From an uncultured Clostridia bacterium (GTDB taxonomy: Bacteria; Bacillota; Clostridia; Saccharofermentanales; Saccharofermentanaceae): a stretch of 64,000 nucleotides of DNA. Where the stretch lies: the NCBI GenBank assembly GCA_947167045.1, contig CAMVGO010000006.1:1-64000 (forward strand). The letters are read 5' to 3'. Of this stretch, positions 26,406 to 36,692 are shown piece after piece. The translations under genes and the position numbers were made by a program. The stretch's first letter is position 1. Each line of letters begins with the position of its first letter. The notes beneath the pieces were generated by a model. The model did not search any database. It was not told where the DNA came from and saw nothing but the letters and a program-made list of their open reading frames with translations.

Positions 26406-27740
26406 ATGGCAAAGATGAGTGTCAGGAAAGAGTATAAGGTTATCCAGTGCCCGACGTGCGCTTCACCGCTGCATTACGACACGGGAGCGGACGGCTTTGT
26501 CTGTTCGTTTTGCGGAAACACCTATCCGTATACGGGAAATGACGGAGTTGAGGAGACGGGCTTTTCGCTGATGCACATTCCGCTGAAGCAGAACGGCGAT
26601 GTCTTCGATCTCACGGGACTTGAGAAACTCATGACGCTGGATGATCCAATCCTCCTGAAGCAGTCGGCGAACGATAAATGGTATTCGAACCAGACATATC
26701 TCGAGAGGCGCGAAAGGGTTAACTTCTCGAAGCGCAAGATGTTCTGGCACATATGTCCGATTTGCGGAGGCGACGTCCAGGCTTATGAGACGCAGAATGT
26801 CTGGGCCTGCACATACTGCGGCAACAGGTTCGTAAAAGAGGAGATCCTCGCCGCAGGAAACTATGAGGTTATGGAAGTCGTTGATGCGGGCGATGACAGG
26901 ACTCCGCATTTCGCGATGCCGTTCGAGATAACGAGGGAGGATGCCCAGCGGAAGATATTGGAGTTTGCTTCCCTCAGACCGAAGGCATTTGCGGGGATAG
27001 ATCTCGCGGAGAGAGTAAAGAATCTCTGGACCGTCTATATCCCGACGGATCTGTGCGATATCAGTCTTCTTTTCGATGCGATCACCGAGAACGGGCGTGT
27101 CACGCTCTTTCAGGACAGAGTCAACTGGCCGGTGTCAATGTCTAACGAACACAGCTATTATCTCTTCAACGACATAGGTCCGTGGGACCTCTCAAAGATC
27201 ATTCCGTTCTCGCCAAAGCTTACCGAAGGCGATTTCATCTGTGACACTCACCTGGGCGTGGGCATACCTCACGAGAGGGCTTACATGTCTTATGTCCTGA
27301 GACCGGAGCTCATCGAAGACGTGAAGAAGATGTATCCGTCTGAGGACCGTTCGATACCGTGGACGAGGATCGAAGTGCGCAACAGGAAGATGATCATGAT
27401 GCCCGTCTATTTCCTCGAGAGGGAGGAGACGGGTCCGAAGATCCGCTTCATGGTCAACGGACAGACCGGCGCGGTATCGGTATTAGGATGCGGGCAGCTG
27501 CCCGGACACAAGACGCTCTTTGCGCCCGGCAGGGAGATCGGCAGCTCGTCCGAAAAGTTCATGAAGAGCGAGCTGATACCCGTGATATCCGTCGGTAATG
27601 ACATATATAAGCGTGTCTCAAAGGAAGAGGCTTTTCAGCAGTCAGCGCGCAAGATAAAGTTCGCGGATGCCAAGAGGCGCAATAAGAAAAAGCGCAAAAA
27701 GGCAGTGAAGGGATTTTTCGCGAAGTTGTTCGGGAAGTAA
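26406..27740 (+). CDS. Double zinc-ribbon protein (paralog B, no TM, cationic tail)
   Basis: CPTCAS..CSFCG, CPICGG..CTYCG; VYIPTD; tail KRRNKKKRKKAVKGFFAKLFGK. Confidence 0.7.
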   Translation: MAKMSVRKEYKVIQCPTCASPLHYDTGADGFVCSFCGNTYPYTGNDGVEETGFSLMHIPLKQNGDVFDLTGLEKLMTLDDPILLKQSANDKWYSNQTYLERRERVNFSKRKMFWHICPICGGDVQAYETQNVWACTYCGNRFVKEEILAAGNYEVMEVVDAGDDRTPHFAMPFEITREDAQRKILEFASLRPKAFAGIDLAERVKNLWTVYIPTDLCDISLLFDAITENGRVTLFQDRVNWPVSMSNEHSYYLFNDIGPWDLSKIIPFSPKLTEGDFICDTHLGVGIPHERAYMSYVLRPELIEDVKKMYPSEDRSIPWTRIEVRNRKMIMMPVYFLEREETGPKIRFMVNGQTGAVSVLGCGQLPGHKTLFAPGREIGSSSEKFMKSELIPVISVGNDIYKRVSKEEAFQQSARKIKFADAKRRNKKKRKKAVKGFFAKLFGK

Positions 27741-27798
27741 GACATCGTGCAGGATAATACGAAAAAAGTGAAACAATAACGTGGGGGAACATCAGAAT

Positions 27799-28581
27799 AT
27801 GGAAGAAAAACTTGAATTATTTACCAAGCAATTAAAACCGTGGCTCTATCTGCTCGACGAGGGGCACCTTGCGACGGGCTATGTTGTCGTCGGCGACGAA
27901 AAGGTTTGCGTTATCGACACCATGAACGGCTTCAGTGACATCAAAAGCTTTATAAGGACATTTACGGATAAGCCCGTGATCGTCATAAACACGCACGGAC
28001 ATCCGGACCATATTTTCGGAAACGTGTATTTCGATGAGGCATATCTCGATCCCAAAGACAATGAGATAGCGCAGTCTTTCATAGATCTTCCCGAGTTCAA
28101 GGAAGCGTGCGCGAAATACGGTTTTAAGATGCCGCCGTTCAAGCCCGTAAATGAAGGTGATGTGATCGGTCTCGGCGGAAAGACCCTTGAGATTTTTGAG
28201 CTCCCCGGCCACACTCCGGGAGGGATAGTAATACTGCTCAGGGAGGAAAGGATCCTCTTTACCGGTGATTCCATAAACCACCACCTCTGGATGCAGCTTG
28301 ATTCGTGCACGCCTCTTGAGGATATGGTAAAGGCTCTGGACAGGATCATGTTCCTTGAAGAAAGAGCAGACTTTATCCTTCACGGTCATGCGCAGGGATT
28401 CGATGACATCTCGCTCATGAGATGCATGCGTAACGGCTTAAATGAGATATGTGAAGGAAAGACTGCTGACGACAAGCCTTACACCTGGTTCGGCGGCGAA
28501 GCAAGACAGCACCCTTTTGCTCTTGAAGAAGGGAAGACATACAGTTCGGAGAACAGCGTCATCTGCTATAACCCGAAGTAA
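27799..28581 (+). CDS. MBL-fold metallo-hydrolase
   Basis: INTHGHPDHIFGN; ELPGHTPGG; LFTGDSI. Confidence 0.92.
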   Translation: MEEKLELFTKQLKPWLYLLDEGHLATGYVVVGDEKVCVIDTMNGFSDIKSFIRTFTDKPVIVINTHGHPDHIFGNVYFDEAYLDPKDNEIAQSFIDLPEFKEACAKYGFKMPPFKPVNEGDVIGLGGKTLEIFELPGHTPGGIVILLREERILFTGDSINHHLWMQLDSCTPLEDMVKALDRIMFLEERADFILHGHAQGFDDISLMRCMRNGLNEICEGKTADDKPYTWFGGEARQHPFALEEGKTYSSENSVICYNPK

Positions 28582-28725
28582 AGCGACATCTTTTCTTAAG
28601 GATCCAAATTTCATTATTTGGCGGTGTTTAAGCAGTAATTTGTCCCCTGTCGCGTGTAAGGCCAACGTGTTAACCTTTAAAAGGAAAAGGAAACGCGTTT
28701 GCTTTTGCGTCAGGGGATAAGTTTT

Positions 28726-29865
28726 ATGTTCAGAAAGATCATAGCGGTAATATTGACGGCGGCGGTCGTTCTGCCGGTGTGTTCGTGCAGCACGGTGAAA
28801 AGGAGCGGCAAGCCTTATATCAACAGGTCGGACGACTTCGTCGTTGACGGATTCAATTACAGGACTGAAGAAAAACAGACCGATAATTTCATCGCGTACA
28901 GATGCAAAGACGGCCGGGTCCTGCTTTACCCCGTTAGTGCAGAGAAAGCATTAGCGTGCGACCCTGACGGTCTTTGTGATGTCGAGCCCGGCGGGATGTA
29001 TAAGATAAAATACGATGTACAGTATGTGACAGGCGGGTTTGCGGGAATAATGAAAGCTTATTTTCTTGCTGTATACAGCTGCACGAAAATTGATTGCGAT
29101 ACGCTTTTCGAGAATGGCTGCTTGAGGCCTGTGTGCGGATGGTCCGGGATTTTTCCGATAGCTCCCCGGGTTGACGGTCTCGATTACATGGCATTCGAGA
29201 ATGAGGATGGCGGTTACGATCTTTACAGTGAGACATGCGGGAAACGCCATTACGATGAGATGCGCGAGATAAAATTCCCGCTGGAATTCGAAAATGACGA
29301 CCCTGTCGAGATGGAGTTCAACGTCTTCTGTAATAAGGACCTGACCGATGAATACATCAAGGACTGTCTCCTGAACAGGAAAACGGATGAAGGTTTTATA
29401 TTCTTTAATGCCGACCATCCCGGCGATACCGCGGAAGGCATGAATTACGATTCGATAGAGAAAGCCTCCGTCGGTTTTATTTACTGGCACAACATAATCT
29501 GCATCGAGTCGGATGAGCCCGTTACGGAAGAGACCAGAAGGCTTATCACTTACGAGGAGATGAGGGATAAAACGGCTGATGAACTTGGTCTTCCGCAGGA
29601 TGTCTACGATCAGTTTTATCCTGCCTGGGAAGCAAGGGTCAACGGGAGTTTTTCATACTACGGCACAGACAATGAACCTGCAGCGAAATACGATGTTCTG
29701 CTATTCGGCGGCGACTTCGGTCAAAATGTTGACATGCAATATGACAGCGACCTTAAATTACAGCCATACGACTGGCACGATTACGAGAATACTTCCGCAC
29801 AGAGATTTCCGTATGCCGCCCTGTTCATCAGGAGTGAATTCAACGATCTGCTGCCGCAGGATTAA
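28726..29865 (+). CDS. Putative lipoprotein
   Basis: MFRKIIAVILTAAVVLPVCSCS lipobox. Confidence 0.7.
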   Translation: MFRKIIAVILTAAVVLPVCSCSTVKRSGKPYINRSDDFVVDGFNYRTEEKQTDNFIAYRCKDGRVLLYPVSAEKALACDPDGLCDVEPGGMYKIKYDVQYVTGGFAGIMKAYFLAVYSCTKIDCDTLFENGCLRPVCGWSGIFPIAPRVDGLDYMAFENEDGGYDLYSETCGKRHYDEMREIKFPLEFENDDPVEMEFNVFCNKDLTDEYIKDCLLNRKTDEGFIFFNADHPGDTAEGMNYDSIEKASVGFIYWHNIICIESDEPVTEETRRLITYEEMRDKTADELGLPQDVYDQFYPAWEARVNGSFSYYGTDNEPAAKYDVLLFGGDFGQNVDMQYDSDLKLQPYDWHDYENTSAQRFPYAALFIRSEFNDLLPQD

Positions 29866-29969
29866 CGCTTCCGTGCATTTCACCCCGCTTTTTTGCATCT
29901 TACCTCTGCTTCTGTTGTGAGGTCATTTTCCGTTGACTATACTCACCCCAAAACAAGCGGAAGGCGGGT

Positions 29970-31346
29970 ATGGTTATGGCATACATACTGTTGGCGGTAT
30001 TATTTTCGGCAGAGGTTGGATTCATCATCTTCGATCAGATAAGGAAGTCATCCAAAGCCGGGTGGTCGAAAAGAAGATTGATCGTAAATGCGGGACAGGC
30101 GGTACTGTTCGCGCTGATGCTGGCTTTTCCCGGGATCGACACAAGCTTCAGGTTCAGGGGACTTATGATACTCCTCGCGGTCAGGATAATCTTCGCGGCG
30201 CTTTTCGCTTTCATCAACAGAAAAAAGGACATCGCGAAAAAGACGTCAGGCAGGATAGTCAGTCTGATCCTGAGCATTATCCTTATCTCCGGCGCCATGA
30301 TGCCGGCATTTATCTTCGCAGACTACGACGGTCTGCCTCTGAACGGACCTTACAAAGTTGATACATGCAATGCGATCCTCGTTGATGAGAACAGGACCGA
30401 GACATTCGAGAATGATGGTTCTTTCAGGGAAGTACCCGTGTATTTCTTCTATCCTTCTGATGCCGAGGAAGGAGAGAGATTTCCGTTGGTAGTATTCTCG
30501 CATGGCGCGTTCGGATACTATCAGAGCAACGTCTCGACATACATGGAACTCGCGAGTCACGGTTATGTGGTAGTGAGCATTGAGCATCCTTATCATTCAT
30601 TCTTCACAAAGGACACGGACGGAAAGATCATAATCGTTGACAGCGGCTTCATGAACAGCGTCATGACGACCGGCCAGGAGGGTACGGAAGAAGAGATATT
30701 TGAGGTCGCTCAGGAATGGATGAAGATCCGTACGGGAGACATGAATTTCGCGCTCGACGAACTGATCAAAGGCGCGGATGAAAACGATACCGGAGACTAT
30801 TGGTTTGCTGATGATATTGCTAAGGCAGACACGCTCAAGGTGCTTGGTATGACCGATACGGAAAGGATAGGACTCATGGGTCACTCGATGGGCGGCGCGA
30901 CATCTGTCGAAGTCGGAAAGGAAAGAGACGACATCGATGCGGTCATTGACATCGACGGCACGATGCTCGGTTCGATCACCGGTGCGGAAGACGGAAAGTT
31001 CATTGTGGAGGATATGGAATACAAAGTTCCCGTTTTCGAGATCGAGAACATGAATGCTCATAAGGAAGCCATAGAAGCGGAGCAGACCGGGTATCCTTAT
31101 CCGAACAACATGATCAGGAAGAATGCCGACGTGTACTACGGCACATATTTCGAAGGCGCGCTCCACATGGATTATACGGACCTTCCGATGTTCTCGCCTT
31201 TCCTGGGGAAGATGCTTGGCTCGGGCGACGTGGACAACGCATACGTGATGAACACGGTCAACTCGCTTGCGGTCAGTTTCTTCGATTGTTATCTTAAGGG
31301 GGAGGGACGGTTCTCCGTGGAAGCATCTTATCAGGGAGTCGGATGA
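29970..31346 (+). CDS. Membrane-anchored alpha/beta hydrolase (PAF-acetylhydrolase/dienelactone hydrolase-like)
   Basis: PLVVFSHGAFGYYQSN; GLMGHSMGGATS; N-terminal TMs. Confidence 0.85.
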   Translation: MVMAYILLAVLFSAEVGFIIFDQIRKSSKAGWSKRRLIVNAGQAVLFALMLAFPGIDTSFRFRGLMILLAVRIIFAALFAFINRKKDIAKKTSGRIVSLILSIILISGAMMPAFIFADYDGLPLNGPYKVDTCNAILVDENRTETFENDGSFREVPVYFFYPSDAEEGERFPLVVFSHGAFGYYQSNVSTYMELASHGYVVVSIEHPYHSFFTKDTDGKIIIVDSGFMNSVMTTGQEGTEEEIFEVAQEWMKIRTGDMNFALDELIKGADENDTGDYWFADDIAKADTLKVLGMTDTERIGLMGHSMGGATSVEVGKERDDIDAVIDIDGTMLGSITGAEDGKFIVEDMEYKVPVFEIENMNAHKEAIEAEQTGYPYPNNMIRKNADVYYGTYFEGALHMDYTDLPMFSPFLGKMLGSGDVDNAYVMNTVNSLAVSFFDCYLKGEGRFSVEASYQGVG

Positions 31347-31789
31347 TGAATATAAACGTTAAGAAGATCGGCGGCAGCGAAGAGGAATACATCGAGATAG
31401 GCTGCCATGTGCGCGACGGAAGGGTCGATGACATCGTCAGGTTCGTCGAGAGCCTGGACGGCAATATCGGAGGCATGAAGGGTGATAAGCGTTACGCGGT
31501 CCCCGTGACGGAGATCTTCTACATCGAGTCGGTCGACAACAGGACGTTTATCTATTCATCCAAAGACTGCTACGAGACGTCGCGCAAACTCTATGAGTTT
31601 GAAGAGGTCCTAAAGACGCGCAATTTCCTCAGGATATCGAAATCGGTGCTCCTCAACATCATGAAAGTCGAATCAATAAAGCCGGCGCTCAACGGCAGGT
31701 TCAGCTGCAGGCTCCTTAACGGTGAGGAGGTCATAATCTCCCGCAAATACGTCGGCACGTTCAAGGAATATATCTCCGGGAAGGTATAA
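31343..31789 (+). CDS. LytTR family DNA-binding protein
   Basis: VPVTEIFYIESVDNRTFIYSSKDCYETSRKLYEFEEVL..FLRISKSVLLNI. Confidence 0.9.
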   Translation: MMNINVKKIGGSEEEYIEIGCHVRDGRVDDIVRFVESLDGNIGGMKGDKRYAVPVTEIFYIESVDNRTFIYSSKDCYETSRKLYEFEEVLKTRNFLRISKSVLLNIMKVESIKPALNGRFSCRLLNGEEVIISRKYVGTFKEYISGKV

Positions 31790-31793
31790 GGTC

Positions 31794-32243
31794 ATGAAAG
31801 AACACATTAAAGACAATCTGATGAACTTCTTCATCATCGTAACCCTGGTAAACATCGTGATCTTCATCAGCGGATCGCTGATGGCGCCCGAACAGAACCT
31901 GACCTACACGGCATTCCTGGTTCCCATCATCGACGGCCTCCTGGGCATCATCCCGGGACTTGTCATGTATTCCAAGCGCGAGCTCACGGTGAAGCAGATG
32001 ATAGTAAGAGAGATCATCCAGCTCCTGTCGATCGAGCTCATAATCCTGTTCTTCACCTTCGGATTCTCCGGCTTTTCCGCGGAAAAGATCCCTCTGATGA
32101 TAACGGTCGCCATTTCCGTCGCCGTAGTTTATGTGCTCGTTTATGTTATCCGCTTCTTCCTCGACATCAGAAGCGCGAAAAAGATGACTGACGACCTCAA
32201 GGCATTCCAGGCTTCGCTGTCGGCAGGGGACAGACAGGAGTAA
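31794..32243 (+). CDS. DUF3021-like membrane protein
   Basis: Four-TM small protein directly downstream of LytTR gene, the usual pairing. Confidence 0.75.
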   Translation: MKEHIKDNLMNFFIIVTLVNIVIFISGSLMAPEQNLTYTAFLVPIIDGLLGIIPGLVMYSKRELTVKQMIVREIIQLLSIELIILFFTFGFSGFSAEKIPLMITVAISVAVVYVLVYVIRFFLDIRSAKKMTDDLKAFQASLSAGDRQE

Positions 32244-32291
32244 AAGCTGTCTTACGCAATTTACAATCAGTCAACGGCGTGACTTACAGTC

Positions 32292-33056
32292 TCACAGGTT
32301 CTTGTAGTACACCTCGATGAGACCTTTAAGGAGCATATCCGTGTCGAGAATTATCTTATGCCTGCACAGCGGCGCAACGAGCGATGCGTACCTGCCGGTT
32401 GCGGTAAGTACGCATGCTCCGCCGTATTCTTCTTCGATGCGGTCGATCATGCCGTCGATGAGCGCCGCGTTCTGATAGATAAGGCCGCTCTTCATGCTGT
32501 CTATGGTATTGGTGCCGATGACTTTTTTCGGTGTCTCGAAAGCGATGTTGGGGAGCTGCGAAGTCTTGCTGCTCAATGCTTCCGCTTCGATCCCCATACC
32601 GGCGCCGATCGATGTGCCGATGAAGTTCTTGTCTTTGTCGATGAGCGAGAATGTGGTGGCCGTTCCCATGTAGATGTTGATCTGCGGAACGCCGTATTCC
32701 TTGATGCCGGCAACTGCGGAAACGACAAGGTCGCTTCCGAGCTGCGCCGGGTTATCTATCTTTATCTTGAGACCTGTCTTGACGCCGGGACCCACGACCA
32801 GCGGTGTTACGTCCGTAAATCTCTCGACCGCCCTTTTTACATTGGCTGTCACCTGGGGGACGACGGATGAGATTATCGCGCCGTCCACCGCATCGAGACT
32901 TGCTCCGTTGAACTCGAGCGCCGACTTGATCAGTGCGGCGTACTCGAGATCCGTGGCCGTCTTGTCGGTTGTAAGGAGCTCCTTGAAAAGTATGGAGCGT
33001 TCCTCAAAACATCCGAGCAGGATATGGGTGTTTCCGATGTCGATGGCAAGTACCAT
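32292..33056 (-). CDS. coaX: Type III pantothenate kinase
   Basis: MVLAIDIGNTHILLGCFE; VVGPGVKTGLKI; GTATTFSLID. Confidence 0.95.
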   Translation of the reverse strand: MVLAIDIGNTHILLGCFEERSILFKELLTTDKTATDLEYAALIKSALEFNGASLDAVDGAIISSVVPQVTANVKRAVERFTDVTPLVVGPGVKTGLKIKIDNPAQLGSDLVVSAVAGIKEYGVPQINIYMGTATTFSLIDKDKNFIGTSIGAGMGIEAEALSSKTSQLPNIAFETPKKVIGTNTIDSMKSGLIYQNAALIDGMIDRIEEEYGGACVLTATGRYASLVAPLCRHKIILDTDMLLKGLIEVYYKNL

Positions 33057-33071
33057 AGTGGTTTCCTCCGC

Positions 33072-33686
33072 TTATGCTTCTATCAGCTTTGCCTTGAAGA
33101 GAGCCGTTCCGACTGCTCCCGTGATTATGAATGCCGCGATGGCCTCGAAGATCGCGTTGATGCCGACGATGGCGGCAAAGAGTGCGATTATGCCCATCGT
33201 GGGGTCAAGGCCGGTTGCTTCAGAGATGGTTGCTTTGCCGAAGAGTCCGATGAGGGCTCCGACAAAAAGGACGGTATTGAACAATGCCGCACTGAGACCT
33301 GTTACGGATGATCTTACGGGTGCGTTCTTCACGAATTTGGAGACGAGCTTAAAGACGAGTCCTGCAAGGAATCCGGCGAGTGCTCTGCACAGTACGCACA
33401 TTATGAATGTGAATACGATGTTCTTGCTCGCAAGGAATGTTCCGAAAGGATCTGATCCGAAGCACTGCACGAAGCTCGTGATGCCGAAAACGGTACCGAG
33501 AAGTGCGCCGGCCCACGGACCCTTTGCGAGTGCGCCTATTGCTACGGGGATCATGAGAAATGAGATGGAGATCGCGCCGACCTTGAGGTAACCGACAGGG
33601 GTGAACGCCATAAGGATCGTCAATGCGATCAGGATGCCCAAGACAGCTATTGTCTTGATTGTTTGTTTGCGATTTTGCTTAGCCAT
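33072..33686 (-). CDS. ECF transporter S component (pantothenate-type inferred from context)
   Basis: Six-TM S-component profile; 15 bp from coaX. Confidence 0.85.
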   Translation of the reverse strand: MAKQNRKQTIKTIAVLGILIALTILMAFTPVGYLKVGAISISFLMIPVAIGALAKGPWAGALLGTVFGITSFVQCFGSDPFGTFLASKNIVFTFIMCVLCRALAGFLAGLVFKLVSKFVKNAPVRSSVTGLSAALFNTVLFVGALIGLFGKATISEATGLDPTMGIIALFAAIVGINAIFEAIAAFIITGAVGTALFKAKLIEA

Positions 33687-33920
33687 ACAAAATCCTCCTT
33701 TGTTATTATTCCTCGTGACGAGGATATAGTTACAGCGGCAAGTACGTTCTTTTCAGGACCCTCCGTCAGATTCATGAAGATATCTGCGGTATTGAGGCAT
33801 CCTTCCGGAAAGAAGTTCCTTACCAATTGAGATTATACAGCATTGCGCATTTCGATACTGCAGTAATTATCGCCGCCCGGCGCAGGCGGAATAGGGCTGT
33901 TTGCACAACAGGGGAGACTG

Positions 33921-34934
33921 TCAGACGGGTTTGCCGTCCAGGATCTCCTTATAGTCTTTCAGGTTCTTTTTGAGCAGTTCGGGGATGTTGAGCTCATAAG
34001 GGCATCTGGTCATGCAGAGTCCGCACTCAACGCAGTTTTCGATCTTCATCATCTCCTGCTGCCAGAATTCCGTAAGCCAGTTCTGAGACGGGGCGCGCCT
34101 TATCATCTGGCTCATCCTTGCGCATTGGTTGATCGTGATGTCAACGGTGCAGGGCATGCAGTATCCGCATCCTCTGCAGAATTCACCGAGGAGTTCTTTT
34201 CGGTCATTTTCGATGAAGGCGCGGATCTCATCCGTCATGGTGATCTCATCTTTAAAGAAACCGAGCCACTCGTCGAGCTCCGACTGTCTCTGTATTCCCC
34301 AGATGGGAAGTGCGTCGAACTGGCTCATGAAAGCCATACACGCTTTCGAATCGGTAAGGAGTCCGCCCGAGAGTCCCTTCATGGCGATGAAGCCCATGTC
34401 ATGTTCCTTGCAGCTCTTCACGAGTTCGATGTCGCGGTCACTCGCAAGATATGAGAAGGGGAACTGAAGGGTCTCGTAAAGACCGCTCTTTACTATGTCT
34501 TCGGCAACTCCGATCTTGTGCGCGGTTATGCCGATATGCCTGATCCTGCCCTGTTTTTTCGCTTCGACGAGACATTTGTAGATGTCGTCTTCCTCGTTAT
34601 AACATCTGGCAACGCAGTGCAGCTGGTATATGTCAATATAATCGGTCTTGAGATTTTTGAGAGTGGTATTGAGGTCTTCTTCGAACTTCTCTCTGGTCGT
34701 GGCCTGTGTCTTTGACGAGATGAAGACCTTGTCGCGCATTCCCTCAAAGGCCTTTCCGACCTTTTCCTCGCTGTCCGAATAAGCTCTTGCGGTATCGAAA
34801 AACCTCATCCCGCCGTCGTAGGCGTTTCTCAAAAGGCTTACCGCTTCCTCTGTGCTGACCCTCTGTATCGGGAGGGCGCCGAATGCGTTCTGCGGGACTG
34901 TTATCCCTGTTTTTCCGAGCGTGATGGATCTCAT
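33921..34934 (-). CDS. Aldo/keto reductase with C-terminal 4Fe-4S
   Basis: TYRAYSDSEEKVGKA-type AKR; CVECGLCMTRCPYEL. Confidence 0.92.
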   Translation of the reverse strand: MRSITLGKTGITVPQNAFGALPIQRVSTEEAVSLLRNAYDGGMRFFDTARAYSDSEEKVGKAFEGMRDKVFISSKTQATTREKFEEDLNTTLKNLKTDYIDIYQLHCVARCYNEEDDIYKCLVEAKKQGRIRHIGITAHKIGVAEDIVKSGLYETLQFPFSYLASDRDIELVKSCKEHDMGFIAMKGLSGGLLTDSKACMAFMSQFDALPIWGIQRQSELDEWLGFFKDEITMTDEIRAFIENDRKELLGEFCRGCGYCMPCTVDITINQCARMSQMIRRAPSQNWLTEFWQQEMMKIENCVECGLCMTRCPYELNIPELLKKNLKDYKEILDGKPV

Positions 34935-35084
34935 TTCGTGTTCGTCCTCCTGTCAGATATGCCCTAACTATAGCACATACTTCGACGGACTTATCCCATA
35001 TAACGGGGGTGTTTTTATTTGTGTTGTTTTGTTCTGTTATAATTTGCGGAGAATACGTTCGCGCATAAAACAGGGGGATCAAAT

Positions 35085-35600
35085 ATGAGACTTGAAACAG
35101 AACGGTTGATAATAACGGATTTTACGCCTGACATGGCTCAGGCTGTTCACGAGAATTCTTTAGATGAAGACACCAGGAGATTTGTGCCGGACGAGGTTTT
35201 CGAGACCGTTGAAGACGCGCTCGAGACGATCGAATTTCTTATGTCACAGTACGGCAAGACTGATGGCCCGCTCGTTCATCCGGTGCTTATGAAAGATGGC
35301 GGCGTCAATATCGGATACGTTCAGATCGTTCCCGTCGGCGAAGGCCTCTGGGAGATCGGATACCACGTCGCGAAAAAGTACACCGGAAACGGATTTGCCA
35401 CCGAGGCCGTCAAAGCTTTCCTGCCCGTAATGGCCGGGGTTGTCGGAACTTCTGAGGTATACGGCATCTGTATGAGCAGTAACATTGCCTCGAAATGCGT
35501 TCTCCGCAAATGCGGTTTTGATATGGTCTTCGAAGGCATTGGCGAATACCAGGGCGAACAGTGCGAGATATACAAGAGTCTCTGGAAACTTCCGGGATAA
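35085..35600 (+). CDS. GNAT family N-acetyltransferase
   Basis: RLETERLIITDF; YHVAKKYTGNGFATEAVKAF. Confidence 0.9.
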   Translation: MRLETERLIITDFTPDMAQAVHENSLDEDTRRFVPDEVFETVEDALETIEFLMSQYGKTDGPLVHPVLMKDGGVNIGYVQIVPVGEGLWEIGYHVAKKYTGNGFATEAVKAFLPVMAGVVGTSEVYGICMSSNIASKCVLRKCGFDMVFEGIGEYQGEQCEIYKSLWKLPG

Positions 35601-35682
35601 ATGGGGCCATACGGGGATTTGGACAGGAGCCGGCAGGGCTGAATGGGATATGAAACAGGAGTAAGCGGGGTTATAAGGGCAT

Positions 35683-36198
35683 ATGGAGCAGGATAAGCGC
35701 GCGGACATGACTGTCCGTTGTGATGATGGATTCATTAACATCAGGGCAGGCGCCGTCATAATGAAAGACGGCAGGTTCCTGATGGTGGGGAGCAGCAGGT
35801 TCGACTATCTCTACTCCGTCGGCGGGAGGATCAGATTCGGCGAGACGGCGGAAGAAGCCGTTGTCCGCGAGGTCTTCGAAGAGACTGGCGTAAAGATGGA
35901 AATAGACAGGCTCGGGTTTGTAAACGAGAACTATTTCTACGGCGACGCGCCCTCCAATAAAGGGAAGCTCGTCTATGAGATAACTTTTTTCTTCTACATG
36001 AAAGTGCCGGATGATTTTGAGCCTGTCGAAGGCGATCTCGGCGACGAGAAACTCAGATGGGTTTCACCTGAAGAGGACGTGACCGTTTATCCCGTATTCC
36101 TGAAAGGCGAACTGTCTCATCCAGAAAATGCCGTGAAGCATTTCGTTTCCGACGAGAGAAATTGTCCTGCAGTCAAGATAGAAAAGAAGTGCGAATGA
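35683..36198 (+). CDS. NUDIX hydrolase
   Basis: GGRIRFGETAEEAVVREVFEETGV. Confidence 0.92.
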   Translation: MEQDKRADMTVRCDDGFINIRAGAVIMKDGRFLMVGSSRFDYLYSVGGRIRFGETAEEAVVREVFEETGVKMEIDRLGFVNENYFYGDAPSNKGKLVYEITFFFYMKVPDDFEPVEGDLGDEKLRWVSPEEDVTVYPVFLKGELSHPENAVKHFVSDERNCPAVKIEKKCE

Positions 36199-36214
36199 CT
36201 GTGTTTTTGAGGAA

Positions 36215-36666
36215 GGTATCGTTTTTCGCGTAAAGTTCTCAATATCGATATCTGTTGACTGTGCAAGATATCGTTTTCAGGAAAAAGACTTCAAAAACGA
36301 TACTTACGGGAGAGCAAAGATATCGTTTTCGGGAAAAAGTCTTTAAAAACGATACTTACGGGAGAGCAAAGATATCGTTTTTCGGAAAAAGTCCTCAATA
36401 ACGATATCTGTTGACGGTGCAAGATATCGTTTTCAGGAAAAAGACTTCAAAAACGATATCAGCGGGAGATCAAAGATATCGTTTTCAGGAAAAAGACTTC
36501 AAAAACGATATCAGCGGGAGATCAAAAGTATCGTTTTCGGAAGAAAAATCTCAATAACGATACCTGCGGTTCAGCAGGGGGCCGAAATATTGAAAAATAT
36601 CTCATTTTCGATATCTGCAAAGAGCAGGGGTATCGAAATGTTGAAAAAACTCTTGTTTCCGATACC
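36215..36666. repeat. Palindromic tandem repeat array 1 (9 units, 51-52 bp period)
   Basis: Units begin near 36215, 36267, 36319, 36371, 36423, 36475, 36527, 36578, 36629; core GATATCGTTTTCAGGAAAAAGACTTCAAAAACGATATC. Confidence 0.95.
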
Positions 36667-36692
36667 CCTGCCTCACACGGTGCAGACCGCTA

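Noticed and set aside
32674-33591. 305-aa plus-strand ORF
   Set aside because: Antisense to coaX and the ECF S component, both confidently identified.
36215-36666. CRISPR array
   Set aside because: The intervals are not unique spacers: both the palindrome and the 14-bp linker recur, period is 52 bp with palindromic units, and no cas genes are present.
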